The notes: generated from the sequence alone by a model not told the origin. Positions 23,033-31,601 are shown, numbered from the stretch's first letter. The stretch: DNA of 64,000 nt from Dyella thiooxydans (GCF_001641285.1 NZ_CP014841.1:1178001-1242000), one strand, 5' to 3'. Program-made: numbers and translations.

Positions 23033-23671
23033 TCAGGTTGCCGGACCGTCAAGCAGGCCTCGTTCGCTGGCCATCCGGTAGAGATCCAGCTCCGAGCCGG
23101 CACCGAGCTTGCCCATCAGACTGGCCCGATGGATGTAGACCGTCTTCTGGCCGATACCCAGTTCGGCCGCCACCTGCTTGGGCGCGCGACCGGCTGCCAG
23201 CAGCAGAAAGACTTCCCGCTCGCGGGCGGTCAGACGCTGGATCGGGTCGAGTGCCTCGCTCGGCCGCTCAGCCCGTCGCTGGCGCAGGTCCGAGCTCAGG
23301 TAGCACTCCCCATCCATGACCGCCCGGAGTCCGGCAACGAGCTCTTCCGGAGCAACCCCCTTGGTCACGAAACCGCTCGCACCACGACGCAGAGCTTCCG
23401 AAACGTAAGGCTCGCCATCGTGCATGCTGAGCACCACGATCCGGCTGCCGGGAGACACGCTGAGCAGGTGTTCGATCAGCGGCAGCCCGCTGCCGTCGGG
23501 CAACGACAGGTCGAGCGCCACGAGGTCGGGCGAAGTCCGGTTGATGGCATCCACCGCGTCATCGGCGCAGCGGCACTCGGCCACGACCTCCAGGTCGGGC
23601 TCCATCTCGATCAGTCGCTTGAACCCCTCACGCACGATGGCGTGGTCGTCCACCAGAACAATGCTGTACAT
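23033..23671 (-). CDS. NarL/UhpA-type response regulator
   Basis: A 212-residue two-component regulator. The receiver domain (1-120) has the acidic pair Asp8-Asp9, phospho-acceptor Asp54 in LVALDLSLPDG and the conserved Lys in GFVTKGVAPEEL. The LuxR-type helix-turn-helix (about 145-205) has LTAREREVFLLLAAGRAPKQ. It is divergent, 63 bp apart, from a membrane histidine kinase with a HisKA_3 domain, the usual partner class for this regulator type, so they should form one system. The order resembles UhpA/UhpB but no sugar-phosphate transporter is nearby. Its architecture is also that of GacA/UvrY, which matters for the RNA candidate found after the kinase. Confidence 0.9.
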   Translation of the reverse strand: MYSIVLVDDHAIVREGFKRLIEMEPDLEVVAECRCADDAVDAINRTSPDLVALDLSLPDGSGLPLIEHLLSVSPGSRIVVLSMHDGEPYVSEALRRGASGFVTKGVAPEELVAGLRAVMDGECYLSSDLRQRRAERPSEALDPIQRLTAREREVFLLLAAGRAPKQVAAELGIGQKTVYIHRASLMGKLGAGSELDLYRMASERGLLDGPAT

Positions 23672-23734
23672 GCCCCTCTCCACCCTGCCGCACCCTCTCG
23701 ACCGCACCAAGCATCGCACATGTAACATGCCCCG

Positions 23735-25345
23735 ATGCGGACCCTTACGACCCGGCTCCTGGCCTCCGGCCCGTTCCTCGGCGTGTGCTACCTGGCGGCC
23801 TGGCTGCTGTTGTGGCCGACCGAACAGCCCTACTGGATGCTCCCCTTCGGCCTGCGCTTCGGCGCCCTGCTGCTGACGCCGACGCGCCAGTGGCCGTGGT
23901 TGCTCGGCATGGAGCTGGGGGCCAGCGTTTTCCTGGACGTTCATCGCGACGAGGTGATGGGCTTGCTGGGCTTCCTTATCGGAGACGTACCGGACCCCCT
24001 GATCGTGGCCACCGGCCTGTGGCTGCTGCGCAAGGCCAACCTCCATCCGAGCCTGCGGGTGCCGGAAGACGTGACCCGCCTGCTGCTGTCTGCGGTGCTC
24101 GTGGTCACAGCGACCACCGCGGTGGATGCCGCGCTGCTCGCCCTGATGCACCAGACCGCCCCGTCCAGCCCGATGATCGAGGCCCTGGGCCTGGATCTGC
24201 TGAGCAACTACCTGGGTGTCCTGCTGGTGGTTCCGCTGATGATCATGCTGGTTCGTGCCCGACCCAGCCGGCGCATGCTCGCCAACCTGATCATGGACGG
24301 CCTGCTGGTCATGCTGCCATCGATGGCCATCCTGCTGATGCTTTCCGAGCACGCGGCGCCACAGCCACAGTTCGCCCGCGTGCTGTCGCTTGCCCCGGTG
24401 ATGTTCTTCGCCTTCCGCCACGGCTGGCGCGGCGCCAGCCTGGCCATGATCACCACCAGCATGGGCATGAGCCTGGTGGACTTCGTGGTGGGGCAACCGG
24501 TCCCCAGTGCCTCGGGCTATCTGTTTCTTGCCGTGGCGGGAACCGGTGCACTGATGCTCGGCTCCGCTACCGATGCCCTGCGCCGGAGCAGCGAGCGGGT
24601 GGCCGAACAGAATGTCTATCTCGCCGCCGTGAACCGACGGCTCGATCAGCTTGCCCGCCAGCTGCGCGACGCCGCCCGCGGTAACCTGCAGGCCGAGGAG
24701 AGCCAGCGGCGCTACATGGCGGCCGAACTCCACGACGAACTGGGCCAGAACATCACGGCCATCCAGACCCACATGAAGCTGGCCCAGGCCCGGCTGCAGG
24801 CCTCGGGCATGGAGGATGTGGTCCACTCGGTCAACACCATCCTCGGACACATGCGCCGGGCCCTGCACCGGCTGCTGGACGACCTCCGCCCGGCCGTGCT
24901 GGACGAGTTCGGCCTGCTTCGGGCACTTGAGGAGGGTCCGATACGAGACCTGCTGGACGCCGCCGGGGTGGAGTACATCACCGACCTTTACGGCGATCCG
25001 AGGCTGCTCGACGACGACACCCGCACTGCGATCTACCGCCTGGTGCAGGAAAGTGCCACCAATACGGTCAAGCACGCCCAGGCCAGCCAGTACCGGCTGC
25101 GGCTGCGCATCGGGGAGCGCCATGGCGCTCCGCTGGCCCTGCTGGACATTCGCGACAACGGCAACGGCCTTCCGTCGACGATTCCGCGGGGAGGTCGCGG
25201 GCTACAGGGCATGCGCGACCGGGTCACCTCGCTGGGCGGGCTGTTCCGCCTGCGACCGGGCACGCCAGGGGTCCACCTGCGCATCTTGTTGCGTGGCAAC
25301 AATATTTCGCCCGGCAAGGTCGACCCGTCCGTGCGTCATCCCTAG
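23735..25345 (+). CDS. MASE1-type membrane sensor histidine kinase (HisKA_3)
   Basis: 536 residues. About eight transmembrane helices (roughly 10-290) form a MASE1-like sensor region; a cytoplasmic coiled coil leads into HisKA_3 with the phospho-acceptor His333 in YMAAELHDELGQN, followed by the HATPase domain with the N-box LVQESATNTVKHAQ and G-box DIRDNGNGLP. It is the probable partner of the divergent LuxR-type regulator. MASE1 sensors respond to varied signals; the ligand cannot be inferred. The C-terminal end NNISPGKVDPSVRHP has no domain. Downstream lies the structured RNA candidate. Confidence 0.9.
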   Translation: MRTLTTRLLASGPFLGVCYLAAWLLLWPTEQPYWMLPFGLRFGALLLTPTRQWPWLLGMELGASVFLDVHRDEVMGLLGFLIGDVPDPLIVATGLWLLRKANLHPSLRVPEDVTRLLLSAVLVVTATTAVDAALLALMHQTAPSSPMIEALGLDLLSNYLGVLLVVPLMIMLVRARPSRRMLANLIMDGLLVMLPSMAILLMLSEHAAPQPQFARVLSLAPVMFFAFRHGWRGASLAMITTSMGMSLVDFVVGQPVPSASGYLFLAVAGTGALMLGSATDALRRSSERVAEQNVYLAAVNRRLDQLARQLRDAARGNLQAEESQRRYMAAELHDELGQNITAIQTHMKLAQARLQASGMEDVVHSVNTILGHMRRALHRLLDDLRPAVLDEFGLLRALEEGPIRDLLDAAGVEYITDLYGDPRLLDDDTRTAIYRLVQESATNTVKHAQASQYRLRLRIGERHGAPLALLDIRDNGNGLPSTIPRGGRGLQGMRDRVTSLGGLFRLRPGTPGVHLRILLRGNNISPGKVDPSVRHP

Positions 25346-25392
25346 GAATTTTTCTGATACCCGGTTCGTGAAGGCTTCGTTAGGATCCTTCC

Positions 25393-25588
25393 ATCGATGT
25401 GGGGGAGCCGCCATTGCAAGATGGCGAGCCGAAGTCACCGTGGGGACGGTGGCTTCGAAGGGCGGCAAGGATTGCTGCTCGGCCGATACCTTCGACGACT
25501 GGGTTTCTGCGAGCAACTCGCCCGAATCCATCGCCAACAGGTAGCGGATAAGCCGTAGATGGACAGGAGTCCGTCTGCGGCTTTTTTT
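25393..25588 (+). ncRNA. Candidate structured small RNA with GGA-loop hairpins (CsrB/RsmZ-like)
   Basis: The 310-bp gap between the kinase gene and fur has no supportable ORF but folds well on the plus strand. Hairpins: CGCCAT/ATGGCG with loop TGCAAG; GAAGTCACCG (25431-25440) with CGGTGGCTTC (25447-25456) and hexaloop TGGGGA; CGGCAA (25463-25468) with TTGCTG (25472-25477) and loop GGA, in the context CAAGGATTG; and the terminator hairpin with loop AGGA in ACAGGA context. CsrA/RsmA proteins bind GGA in hairpin loops. The 5' end is a guess, placed a few bases after a TAGGAT (25381-25386) that could be a -10 box but lacks a good -35. It could instead be the 3' UTR of the kinase mRNA. Confidence 0.45.
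25551..25588 (+). terminator. Strong rho-independent terminator of the RNA candidate
   Basis: A 14-bp stem AGCCGTAGATGGAC / GTCCGTCTGCGGCT (two G-U pairs) with loop AGGA, followed by seven T. The T-run lies only on the plus strand, so it ends plus-strand transcription, not fur. Confidence 0.93.
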
Positions 25589-25655
25589 ATTACCTACCTC
25601 CAGCAGGCACCGAGCCAACCTCCGGGCGCGGACACCCGGGTCCCACATCGATGCA

Positions 25656-26075
25656 CTATCGGGAGCGGCTGTCCTTGGAACGGACATACAGCACCAGGCT
25701 GTGGTCCGCCAGCTCATAGCCGTGCTTGGCGGCAATCTCCCGCTGCAGGCGTTCGATTTCCTCGCTGACGAACTCGATGACCTTGCCGCTGTCTACGTCG
25801 ATCATGTGGTCGTGGTGCTTGCCACGGTCGAGTTCATAAACCGCCTGCCCGCCCTCGAAATTGTGCTTCATCAGGATACCGGCCGCCTCGAACTGGGTCA
25901 GTACCCGGTAAACGGTGGCCAGTCCTATGTCCTCTTGGGAAGCCAGCAGGCGGCGGTAGATGTCCTCGGCAGAGAGGTGGTGGACACCCTCTTCCTCGAA
26001 GATCTGGAGAATGCGCATACGCGGGTGGGTGACCTTCAACCCGGCCTTGCGCAGCTCTCTGGTTTCCTGATCCAT
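25656..26075 (-). CDS. fur: Ferric uptake regulator Fur
   Basis: 139 residues. Winged-helix DNA-binding domain (about 1-82, with VTHPRMRILQIFEE and DIGLATVYRVLTQFEAAG) and a dimerisation/metal domain with HHDHMIDVDSGKVIEF. Fur with Fe(II) represses iron-uptake genes. The protein has no cysteine at all: the two Cys that E. coli Fur has in this region are replaced by Asp and Ser, so the structural Cys4 zinc site is absent. It is divergent from bamE (omlA) across 74 bp, the arrangement described in Xanthomonas and Pseudomonas. Confidence 0.95.
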   Translation of the reverse strand: MDQETRELRKAGLKVTHPRMRILQIFEEEGVHHLSAEDIYRRLLASQEDIGLATVYRVLTQFEAAGILMKHNFEGGQAVYELDRGKHHDHMIDVDSGKVIEFVSEEIERLQREIAAKHGYELADHSLVLYVRSKDSRSR

Positions 26076-26149
26076 TGCCGGCTCCGCGGGCGGTATCGCA
26101 AGGCCGTTAGTGTATCATCCGTGACCTTTACGTTCGGGACGCAACACGC

Positions 26150-26581
26150 ATGCAAAAGCTGATTCGCACGCTGGGTTTCGCCACTCTGGCGCTTTCCTTG
26201 GCCAGTTGCCGACTCGTGTACACCCCCGACGTGCAGCAGGGCAACATCCTCACCAAGGACGCTGTCGAACAACTCAAGCCCGGCATGACCAAGCGGCAGG
26301 TGCTGGTCTTGCTGGGATCGCCCTCGGTCAGCGACCCGTTCGACCATGATCGCTGGGATTACGTCTCGACCCAGCAGCATCGCGGTGGCCCGATCAAGAT
26401 CCGCACCTTCACCCTGACCTTCAACAACGACACCCTGGTGCGCACCGAAGGTGACTTCTTCGCCGAGGATGCCGAGAAGCTGCTGAAGGAAACGCAGAAG
26501 TTCAAGGTGAGCTATCCGGTCGACGACGCCAAGGGCGACAAGAACGAAGGCCCGGCCGACACAGGCGGCGACCAGCACTGA
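26150..26581 (+). CDS. bamE: Outer-membrane assembly lipoprotein BamE (OmlA/SmpA)
   Basis: 143 residues. Signal peptide with lipobox LASC, lipidated Cys20, and the compact BamE fold: LVYTPDVQQGN, LKPGMTKRQVLVLLGSPSVSDPF and WDYV. It is a small subunit of the BAM complex that inserts beta-barrel proteins in the outer membrane. The tail after residue 115 is acidic and low-complexity. Divergent from fur. TATCAT at 26113-26118 might be its -10 box, but I see no matching -35. Confidence 0.95.
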   Translation: MQKLIRTLGFATLALSLASCRLVYTPDVQQGNILTKDAVEQLKPGMTKRQVLVLLGSPSVSDPFDHDRWDYVSTQQHRGGPIKIRTFTLTFNNDTLVRTEGDFFAEDAEKLLKETQKFKVSYPVDDAKGDKNEGPADTGGDQH

Positions 26582-26603
26582 GGCCGCATCGAAGCCTGCT
26601 CCC

Positions 26604-26906
26604 TCACCCGGGGCGGGCCGCCCTCCGACGGCGGGCTTCCTTCGGATCGGCGGTAAGCGGGCGATAGAGTTCCAGTCGGTCACCGTCGCCCAGGGTGAAA
26701 TCGTCATCGACGCGGCGCCCGAATACGCCCACCCGCTTCGCACGGATGGCCTCGGCGGCGATTTGAGGACATCCTGCCATGCGCTCGATAGCCGCGGCGG
26801 CATCGGCGACAGTAGCTCCGTGCGGAAGCTCCAGAGAGGTATTCCAGGCGGAGCCAGGCATGGCGATCACGACATCCACCCGGATCAGAGCCGCCCGGTC
26901 AGTCAT
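26604..26906 (-). CDS. rnfH: RnfH family (UPF0125) ubiquitin-like protein
   Basis: 100 residues from the ATG at 26904-26906; a start six codons upstream is also open. It matches the RnfH/UPF0125 family: VDVVIAMPGSAWNTSLELP, then GATVADAAAAIE, then RVGVFGRRVDDDFTLGDGDRLELYRPL, a beta-grasp fold. The basic tail KEARRRRAARPG is usual for the family. Function is not settled. Its start overlaps the end of ratA by 8 bp, and the ratA-rnfH pair next to smpB is conserved in proteobacteria. Confidence 0.92.
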   Translation of the reverse strand: MTDRAALIRVDVVIAMPGSAWNTSLELPHGATVADAAAAIERMAGCPQIAAEAIRAKRVGVFGRRVDDDFTLGDGDRLELYRPLTADPKEARRRRAARPG

Positions 26907-27330
26907 AGGTCCGCCGGGCCTCACGCGTGAAGTCTTCGACCATCCGGCCCGCGAGCCCCTGGAAGCCGAGCTTGATGGCGCCGGCGCCGATCACGCCGCC
27001 GTAGTCGATGTCGAGCGAAAACGCGATCTTGCAACCGTTTTCCCCCAGGGCCTGGAACGTCCACAGGCCCTCCAGGCTGCGGAAGGGCCCGTCGACCAGA
27101 CTCATCTGAAGGCGCTCGGGACGTTCGGCGGTGTTGCGGGTGGTGAAGCTCTGGTTGAAGCCGGCCATCTTGAGGTCGAGCCGCGCCACCATCATGTTCT
27201 CTCCGCGCTCCAGCACGCGGGAACCGGCACACCAGGCGAAGCGCTTTGGGTATGCTTCCACGTCGTTCACCAGATCGAACATCTGCGCGGGGGTATAGGT
27301 CACCAGCGCGCTGCGGCGGATTTCGATCAC
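26899..27330 (-). CDS. ratA: RatA/Coq10-family START-domain protein
   Basis: 143 residues of the polyketide-cyclase/START superfamily: EIRRSALVTYTPAQMFDLV, then DVEAYPKRFAWC, and VDGPFRSLEGLWTFQ. In E. coli RatA blocks 70S ribosome assembly; the family is also tied to ubiquinone handling (Coq10), and which role applies here is not known. Operon with rnfH (8-bp overlap); divergent from smpB with a gap of about 90 bp. Confidence 0.92.
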   Translation of the reverse strand: MIEIRRSALVTYTPAQMFDLVNDVEAYPKRFAWCAGSRVLERGENMMVARLDLKMAGFNQSFTTRNTAERPERLQMSLVDGPFRSLEGLWTFQALGENGCKIAFSLDIDYGGVIGAGAIKLGFQGLAGRMVEDFTREARRTYD

Positions 27331-27422
27331 GCAAAGCCTCTCGACACATCACGATTCAAAGGTTGGCCTGCCGGATATGAGGCCGACCCAGCACAGGGCA
27401 ACCGCCCGGAAGTCTAGCGGAC

Positions 27423-27914
27423 ATGAGCAAGAGCAAGGACAAGGACACCAAGGGCGGCGGCACGATCGCGCTGAACCGGCGCGCCCGCCACGAGTACCAC
27501 ATCGATCAGCGCTACGAGGCAGGCATCGCCCTGCAGGGTTGGGAGCTGAAAGCGTTGCGCGCCGGCCGGATCAACTTCGGCGAGAGCTACGCGATCGTGC
27601 GCGACGGCGAGCTGTTCCTTTATGGAGCCTCGATTCCGCCTCTGATCAGCGCATCCACACACGTCATAGCGGAGGATCGCCGCATCCGCAAGCTGCTGCT
27701 GCACCGTCACGAGATCGACCACCTGATCGGCGCCACCGAACGCAAGGGCTACACCCTGGTGCCTACTGCGATGTACTGGAAGGGCAACAAGGTCAAGGTG
27801 GAGATCGGCGTCGCCCGCGGCAAACAGGAGCACGACAAGCGCGATTCGGCCAAGGAGCGAGACTGGCAGCGCGAGAAGCAGCGCACGATGCGATCGCACA
27901 ACAAGGCCGCCTGA
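27423..27914 (+). CDS. smpB: SsrA-binding protein SmpB
   Basis: 163 residues: the OB-fold core with NRRARHEYHIDQRYEAGIAL and GWELKALRAGRINFGESYA, and a basic C-terminal tail (KRDSAKERDWQREKQRTMR) that becomes helical in the ribosome. SmpB carries tmRNA to stalled ribosomes. The tmRNA gene starts 66 bp downstream with its own promoter. The N-terminal MSKSKDKDTKGGG is a short lysine-rich extension. Confidence 0.97.
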   Translation: MSKSKDKDTKGGGTIALNRRARHEYHIDQRYEAGIALQGWELKALRAGRINFGESYAIVRDGELFLYGASIPPLISASTHVIAEDRRIRKLLLHRHEIDHLIGATERKGYTLVPTAMYWKGNKVKVEIGVARGKQEHDKRDSAKERDWQREKQRTMRSHNKAA

Positions 27915-27927
27915 CGACAGGCATTCA

Positions 27928-27957
27928 TTGAAGGCCGGGCCATCGGCCCCATATACT
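27928..27957 (+). promoter_or_regulatory. Sigma70 promoter of tmRNA
   Basis: TTGAAG (27928-27933) and TATACT (27952-27957) with an 18-bp spacer. Predicted start near 27964, giving a short 5' leader that RNase P would remove. Confidence 0.75.
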
Positions 27958-27980
27958 GTTGAAGCTGTTTCGTACTTCCC

Positions 27981-28332
<352 letters not shown>

Positions 28333-28339
28333 ATACCGA

Positions 28340-28368
28340 CCCGCCTGGCCTCGCCCGGCGGGTTTTTT
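28340..28368 (+). terminator. Terminator of tmRNA
   Basis: CCCGCC (28340-28345) pairs with GGCGGG (28357-28362), followed by six T. Confidence 0.85.
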
Positions 28369-28437
28369 CTTGTCCCGCGTCCTACCGGCAAGTCGACATG
28401 GGACAATGCGCCTCCTTTCCGCCCACGCTCCCCCTTC

Positions 28438-29313
28438 ATGCGCCAAGGCGTCATCCTCGGTTTCGCCTGTTACGCGGCCTATGCGATCAGCGACGCCTGC
28501 GTGAAATCCCTCCGCGGAGCGATCCCGGCCTACGAGGTCGTGTTCGTCGGCGCCCTGCTCTGCCTGGGTGCCGTGCCCTTCATTCGTGCACCGGGCGACC
28601 GGTTGCGCGACCTGGTCGTTGCTCGGCGTCCCGGAGTCTGGTGGATACGCGCGATCACCGGTGCGGTCTGCAACATCAGCGCAGTGATCGCCTTCACCCT
28701 GCTTCCGATGGCGGAGACCTTCGCGCTGATCTTCCTGATGCCGATCTTCGTCACGCTGCTGTCGGTGCTGTTCCTGCGGGAACACGTCGGCTGGCGCCGC
28801 TGGACAGCGGTCGTGGTCGGCTTCGTCGGGGTACTCGTGGTGCTTCGCCCGGGTTTCCGCCAACTGGGCATCGGTCACTTTGCCGCGATCACCTGCGGGC
28901 TGTCCGGGGCGGTCTCGATGGTCGCCATGCGCCTGGCCGGCCAGCACGAGAGACGCATCAGCCTCTACGGCGCCGGCGTGATCGGCCCGCTGCTGGTCGG
29001 CGGGATCTTCATGCTCCCGCACATGGTCTGGCCCGACCCGTCGGCCTGGATGAAGCTGCTTGGCTACGGCCTGATGCAGGGCGTCGCCGGCGTGCTGCTG
29101 ATGCTGGCCACGCTGCTCACGCCGGCCAACCGGATCGCACCGACCCAGTACAGCCAGATGCTGTGGGCGATCGGCTTCGGCTACTGGCTGTTCGGCGATC
29201 GACTCGACTGGCCCATGCTGGTGGGCATCGTGCTGATCCTCGGCGCGGGCCTGTTCACGCTGGTGCGCGAGGAGCAGGTCACCCGCTGGTGGCGTCGGCA
29301 GCCCCTGCCCTGA
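28438..29313 (+). CDS. EamA/DMT-family membrane transporter
   Basis: 291 residues with about ten transmembrane helices in two EamA repeats (about 5-135 and 148-280), the drug/metabolite transporter superfamily. The first repeat ends with the typical helix pair EHVGWRRWTAVVVGFVGVL. DMT members export amino acids, metabolites or drugs, and the substrate cannot be predicted. No regulator is adjacent; the aldo/keto reductase gene follows by 42 bp and may be co-transcribed. Confidence 0.88.
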   Translation: MRQGVILGFACYAAYAISDACVKSLRGAIPAYEVVFVGALLCLGAVPFIRAPGDRLRDLVVARRPGVWWIRAITGAVCNISAVIAFTLLPMAETFALIFLMPIFVTLLSVLFLREHVGWRRWTAVVVGFVGVLVVLRPGFRQLGIGHFAAITCGLSGAVSMVAMRLAGQHERRISLYGAGVIGPLLVGGIFMLPHMVWPDPSAWMKLLGYGLMQGVAGVLLMLATLLTPANRIAPTQYSQMLWAIGFGYWLFGDRLDWPMLVGIVLILGAGLFTLVREEQVTRWWRRQPLP

Positions 29314-29355
29314 CGCCCCTCCAGGACCCATGCCCTTCCACCCACGGATGCCCCG

Positions 29356-30234
29356 ATGTCACCGAAACTGTCACCACTGTCTCCGATCATTGCCGGCCTC
29401 TGGCGCATTGCGGACTGGAAACTGGACGCCGCCCAGCGCGTGCGCTGGATCGAGCAGGTACTCGACCTGGGAGTGACGTCGTTCGACCTGGCGGACATCT
29501 ACGGCGACTATCGGGCCGAAGGCCTGTTCGGTGAGGCGCTGGAGGCAGCTCCGGCGCTACGCCAGCGGATGCGGCTCATCACCAAATGCGGTATCCGGCT
29601 GCGTTCCGCCGACCGGCCCTACCGGGTCAATCACTACGACACCTCAGCTGCCTATGTCCGCGGCCAGGTGGAACGATCGCTGGCGCAGCTCCGGACCGAA
29701 CAACTGGACCTGGTGCTGATCCATCGCCCGGATTACCTGATGGATGCTGCCGCCCTGGCCGACACCTTCCGGACACTCACCCGGGAGGGCAAGGTGGCCC
29801 AATGGGGGGTCTCCAATCACAGCGCCAGCCAGTTCGACCTGCTGAACCGCCATCATCCCCTGGTCACCAATCAGCTGGAACTGTCGCCGCTGGCGCCGGG
29901 TGCGCTCGACGATGGGACTCTGGATCAGGCCCAGGCGCTGGGCTGCCGGCCGATGATCTGGTCGCCCCTCGCTGGCGGCAGGCTGTTCTCCGGGCAGGAC
30001 GAACGTGCCGTCCGGCTCCGAAACGAGATGAGCGCCATCGCTGCGCGCCTGGACACCAGCATCGCCACCCTGGCCTATGCGTGGATCCTGCGTCATCCCT
30101 CGCGGCCTCATCCGATCACCGGCAGCGGGCGCATCGACGGAATCCGGGAAGCACTCGATGCGCTCGATCTCCGCCTGGACAACGAGGACTGGTATGCGAT
30201 CTGGACGGCCAGCCAGGGGCACGCGGTCCCCTGA
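29356..30234 (+). CDS. Aldo/keto reductase, YdhF-like
   Basis: 292 residues, an (alpha/beta)8 NADPH-dependent oxidoreductase. The catalytic tetrad is present: Asp44 and Tyr49 in FDLADIYGDY, Lys77 in LITKCG and His123 in LVLIHRPD. The NADPH-binding end is ITGSGRIDGIREALDAL. It is closest to E. coli YdhF among proteins I know. The substrate is unknown. A perfect hairpin 12 bp downstream probably ends the transcript. Confidence 0.9.
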   Translation: MSPKLSPLSPIIAGLWRIADWKLDAAQRVRWIEQVLDLGVTSFDLADIYGDYRAEGLFGEALEAAPALRQRMRLITKCGIRLRSADRPYRVNHYDTSAAYVRGQVERSLAQLRTEQLDLVLIHRPDYLMDAAALADTFRTLTREGKVAQWGVSNHSASQFDLLNRHHPLVTNQLELSPLAPGALDDGTLDQAQALGCRPMIWSPLAGGRLFSGQDERAVRLRNEMSAIAARLDTSIATLAYAWILRHPSRPHPITGSGRIDGIREALDALDLRLDNEDWYAIWTASQGHAVP

Positions 30235-30245
30235 GAGGAAAGAGT

Positions 30246-30266
30246 GCGGGGCGCATCGCGCCCCGC
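30246..30266. terminator. Hairpin between convergent aldo/keto reductase and small secreted protein genes
   Basis: Arms GCGGGGCGC (30246-30254) and GCGCCCCGC (30258-30266), loop ATC, no T-run. Confidence 0.4.
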
Positions 30267-30290
30267 GAAGCCAGCGCGCAATGCGCCGTT

Positions 30291-30542
30291 TCAGGCCTTT
30301 CCGGACTTGTTCGCCCGGTCGGCGACCGGTTGCACACCCGTCTGCGTAGAGGACATGGGTGGGCAACAGGCGTAGGTGTGTGTCTGGCAATAGTTGGGCG
30401 ACTGGCCGCTGTCCAGGCAGTCCTGGTAGGTCATGATGCAAGGATGGCATACGACGATCACGGTCTGTGCCGCTGCACTGCCTATGCCGGCGACGGCCAG
30501 CAGCAGGAGCACGGAAACAAGCAAGCGATGACTTGGTTTCAT
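30291..30542 (-). CDS. Small secreted cysteine-rich protein, unknown function
   Basis: 83 residues from the ATG at 30540-30542. A clear Sec signal peptide (MKPSHRLLVSVLLLLAVAG, cleavage likely after SAAA or AAAQ) leaves a mature peptide of about 50 residues with six cysteines: VVCHPC, YQDC, NYC and YACC. The even number suggests three disulfides, or metal binding through CHPC and CC. I recognise no family. The mature part is short, Gln/Ser/Thr-rich and ends in a basic tail. It stands alone between convergent and same-strand genes without functional links. Confidence 0.65.
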   Translation of the reverse strand: MKPSHRLLVSVLLLLAVAGIGSAAAQTVIVVCHPCIMTYQDCLDSGQSPNYCQTHTYACCPPMSSTQTGVQPVADRANKSGKA

Positions 30543-30632
30543 GGTGATTCCTCCTTGAGCCGCCACCCTGGCGGCAGCCCACGATAGAACAAACGCGCCG
30601 CGCCATCACCGGCCCCATGGCCGGCGAGCGAC

Positions 30633-31562
30633 TCAACGGTTGCTCACCCCGTGCGGCACATGCCCGGTAGCCACGTGGCGGCGTGCCGATTCCACGTTGG
30701 CCGGCGAATCGTCGAAGAAGATGTCGGCACCGAACGCATCCAGGAACGGCCCCTTGTCCCGACCACCGAGGAACAGCGCCTCGTCGATGCGCACGCCCCA
30801 CTTGCGCAGGGTCAGGATCACCCGCTTGTGCGCCGGGGCCGAACGTGCGGTGACCAGCGCCGTACGGATCGGCGAGTTCTCGGCGGGGAACGCGGCTTGC
30901 AGGCGATGGACCGCCGTGAGGAATCCGCGGAACGGACCGACCGAGAGCGGCTCGGCCGCGTTCTCGTGTTCGCTGCGATGGAAGGCGGCCAACCCCTCCT
31001 CCCGCGAGACCCGCTCGCCCTCGTCGCCGAAGATCACCGCATCGCCATCGAAGGCGATGCGCAGCTGTTCGCTGGCGCGAGGCGGGGCGGTGCTGGGCAG
31101 GATTGTCGCGGCCGCGACTCCGGCCGCCAGCGCACGCCCGACGTCCTCGGCATTGGCGGAAAGGAACAGGTCGGCCTTGAACGGGGCCACGTAATCGGAC
31201 GTCGGCGCACCGCTGGTGAATGCGGCGCGGCTGATCTCCAGCCCGTAATGCTGGATCGCGTTGAAAATGCGCAGGCCGGTGTCACCGGAATTGCGCGACA
31301 GCAGGATCACCTCGACCGGCGGCACGTCGCCGGCCAGCCGGTTAAGACCCAGCAGTTTCTGCACCAGCGGAAACGCCACGCCCGGCCGGAGGATCTCTTC
31401 CTCGTGCTCGATCTGGAACTGGCGGTAGGCATCCAGTCCATCGCGCTCGAACAGGCTGTGGCTGTCGCCGAGATCGAACAACGCGCGGGAGGAGATCGCA
31501 ACGACCAACCGGTTGTCCTGGCTGGCCGCCGGATCGTGGGCATCGGGAAAGTGCACGGTCAT
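30633..31562 (-). CDS. 5'-nucleotidase (cN-I-like family)
   Basis: 309 residues from the ATG at 31560-31562 (a TTG three codons upstream is less likely). It matches the 5'-nucleotidase family related to eukaryotic cytosolic 5'-nucleotidase I: LVVAISSRALFDLGDSHSLF holds the phosphatase DLG motif, FDGDAVIFGDEGE the second Asp loop, and FFDDSPANVESA the third HAD-like acidic motif. The expected reaction is hydrolysis of nucleoside 5'-monophosphates. The next gene on the same strand is NAD kinase upstream by about 40 bp, so the two may form a small nucleotide-metabolism unit. Confidence 0.82.
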   Translation of the reverse strand: MTVHFPDAHDPAASQDNRLVVAISSRALFDLGDSHSLFERDGLDAYRQFQIEHEEEILRPGVAFPLVQKLLGLNRLAGDVPPVEVILLSRNSGDTGLRIFNAIQHYGLEISRAAFTSGAPTSDYVAPFKADLFLSANAEDVGRALAAGVAAATILPSTAPPRASEQLRIAFDGDAVIFGDEGERVSREEGLAAFHRSEHENAAEPLSVGPFRGFLTAVHRLQAAFPAENSPIRTALVTARSAPAHKRVILTLRKWGVRIDEALFLGGRDKGPFLDAFGADIFFDDSPANVESARRHVATGHVPHGVSNR

Positions 31563-31601
31563 GTCGTGCAATCTAGCGCATCCGGCCGATGCCGGCGTCG
31601 C

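Noticed and set aside
25346-25588. 6S RNA or SRP RNA as the identity of the structured gap
   Set aside because: No long 5'-3' closing stem with a central bubble as in 6S RNA and no SRP tetraloop helix; location also does not match.
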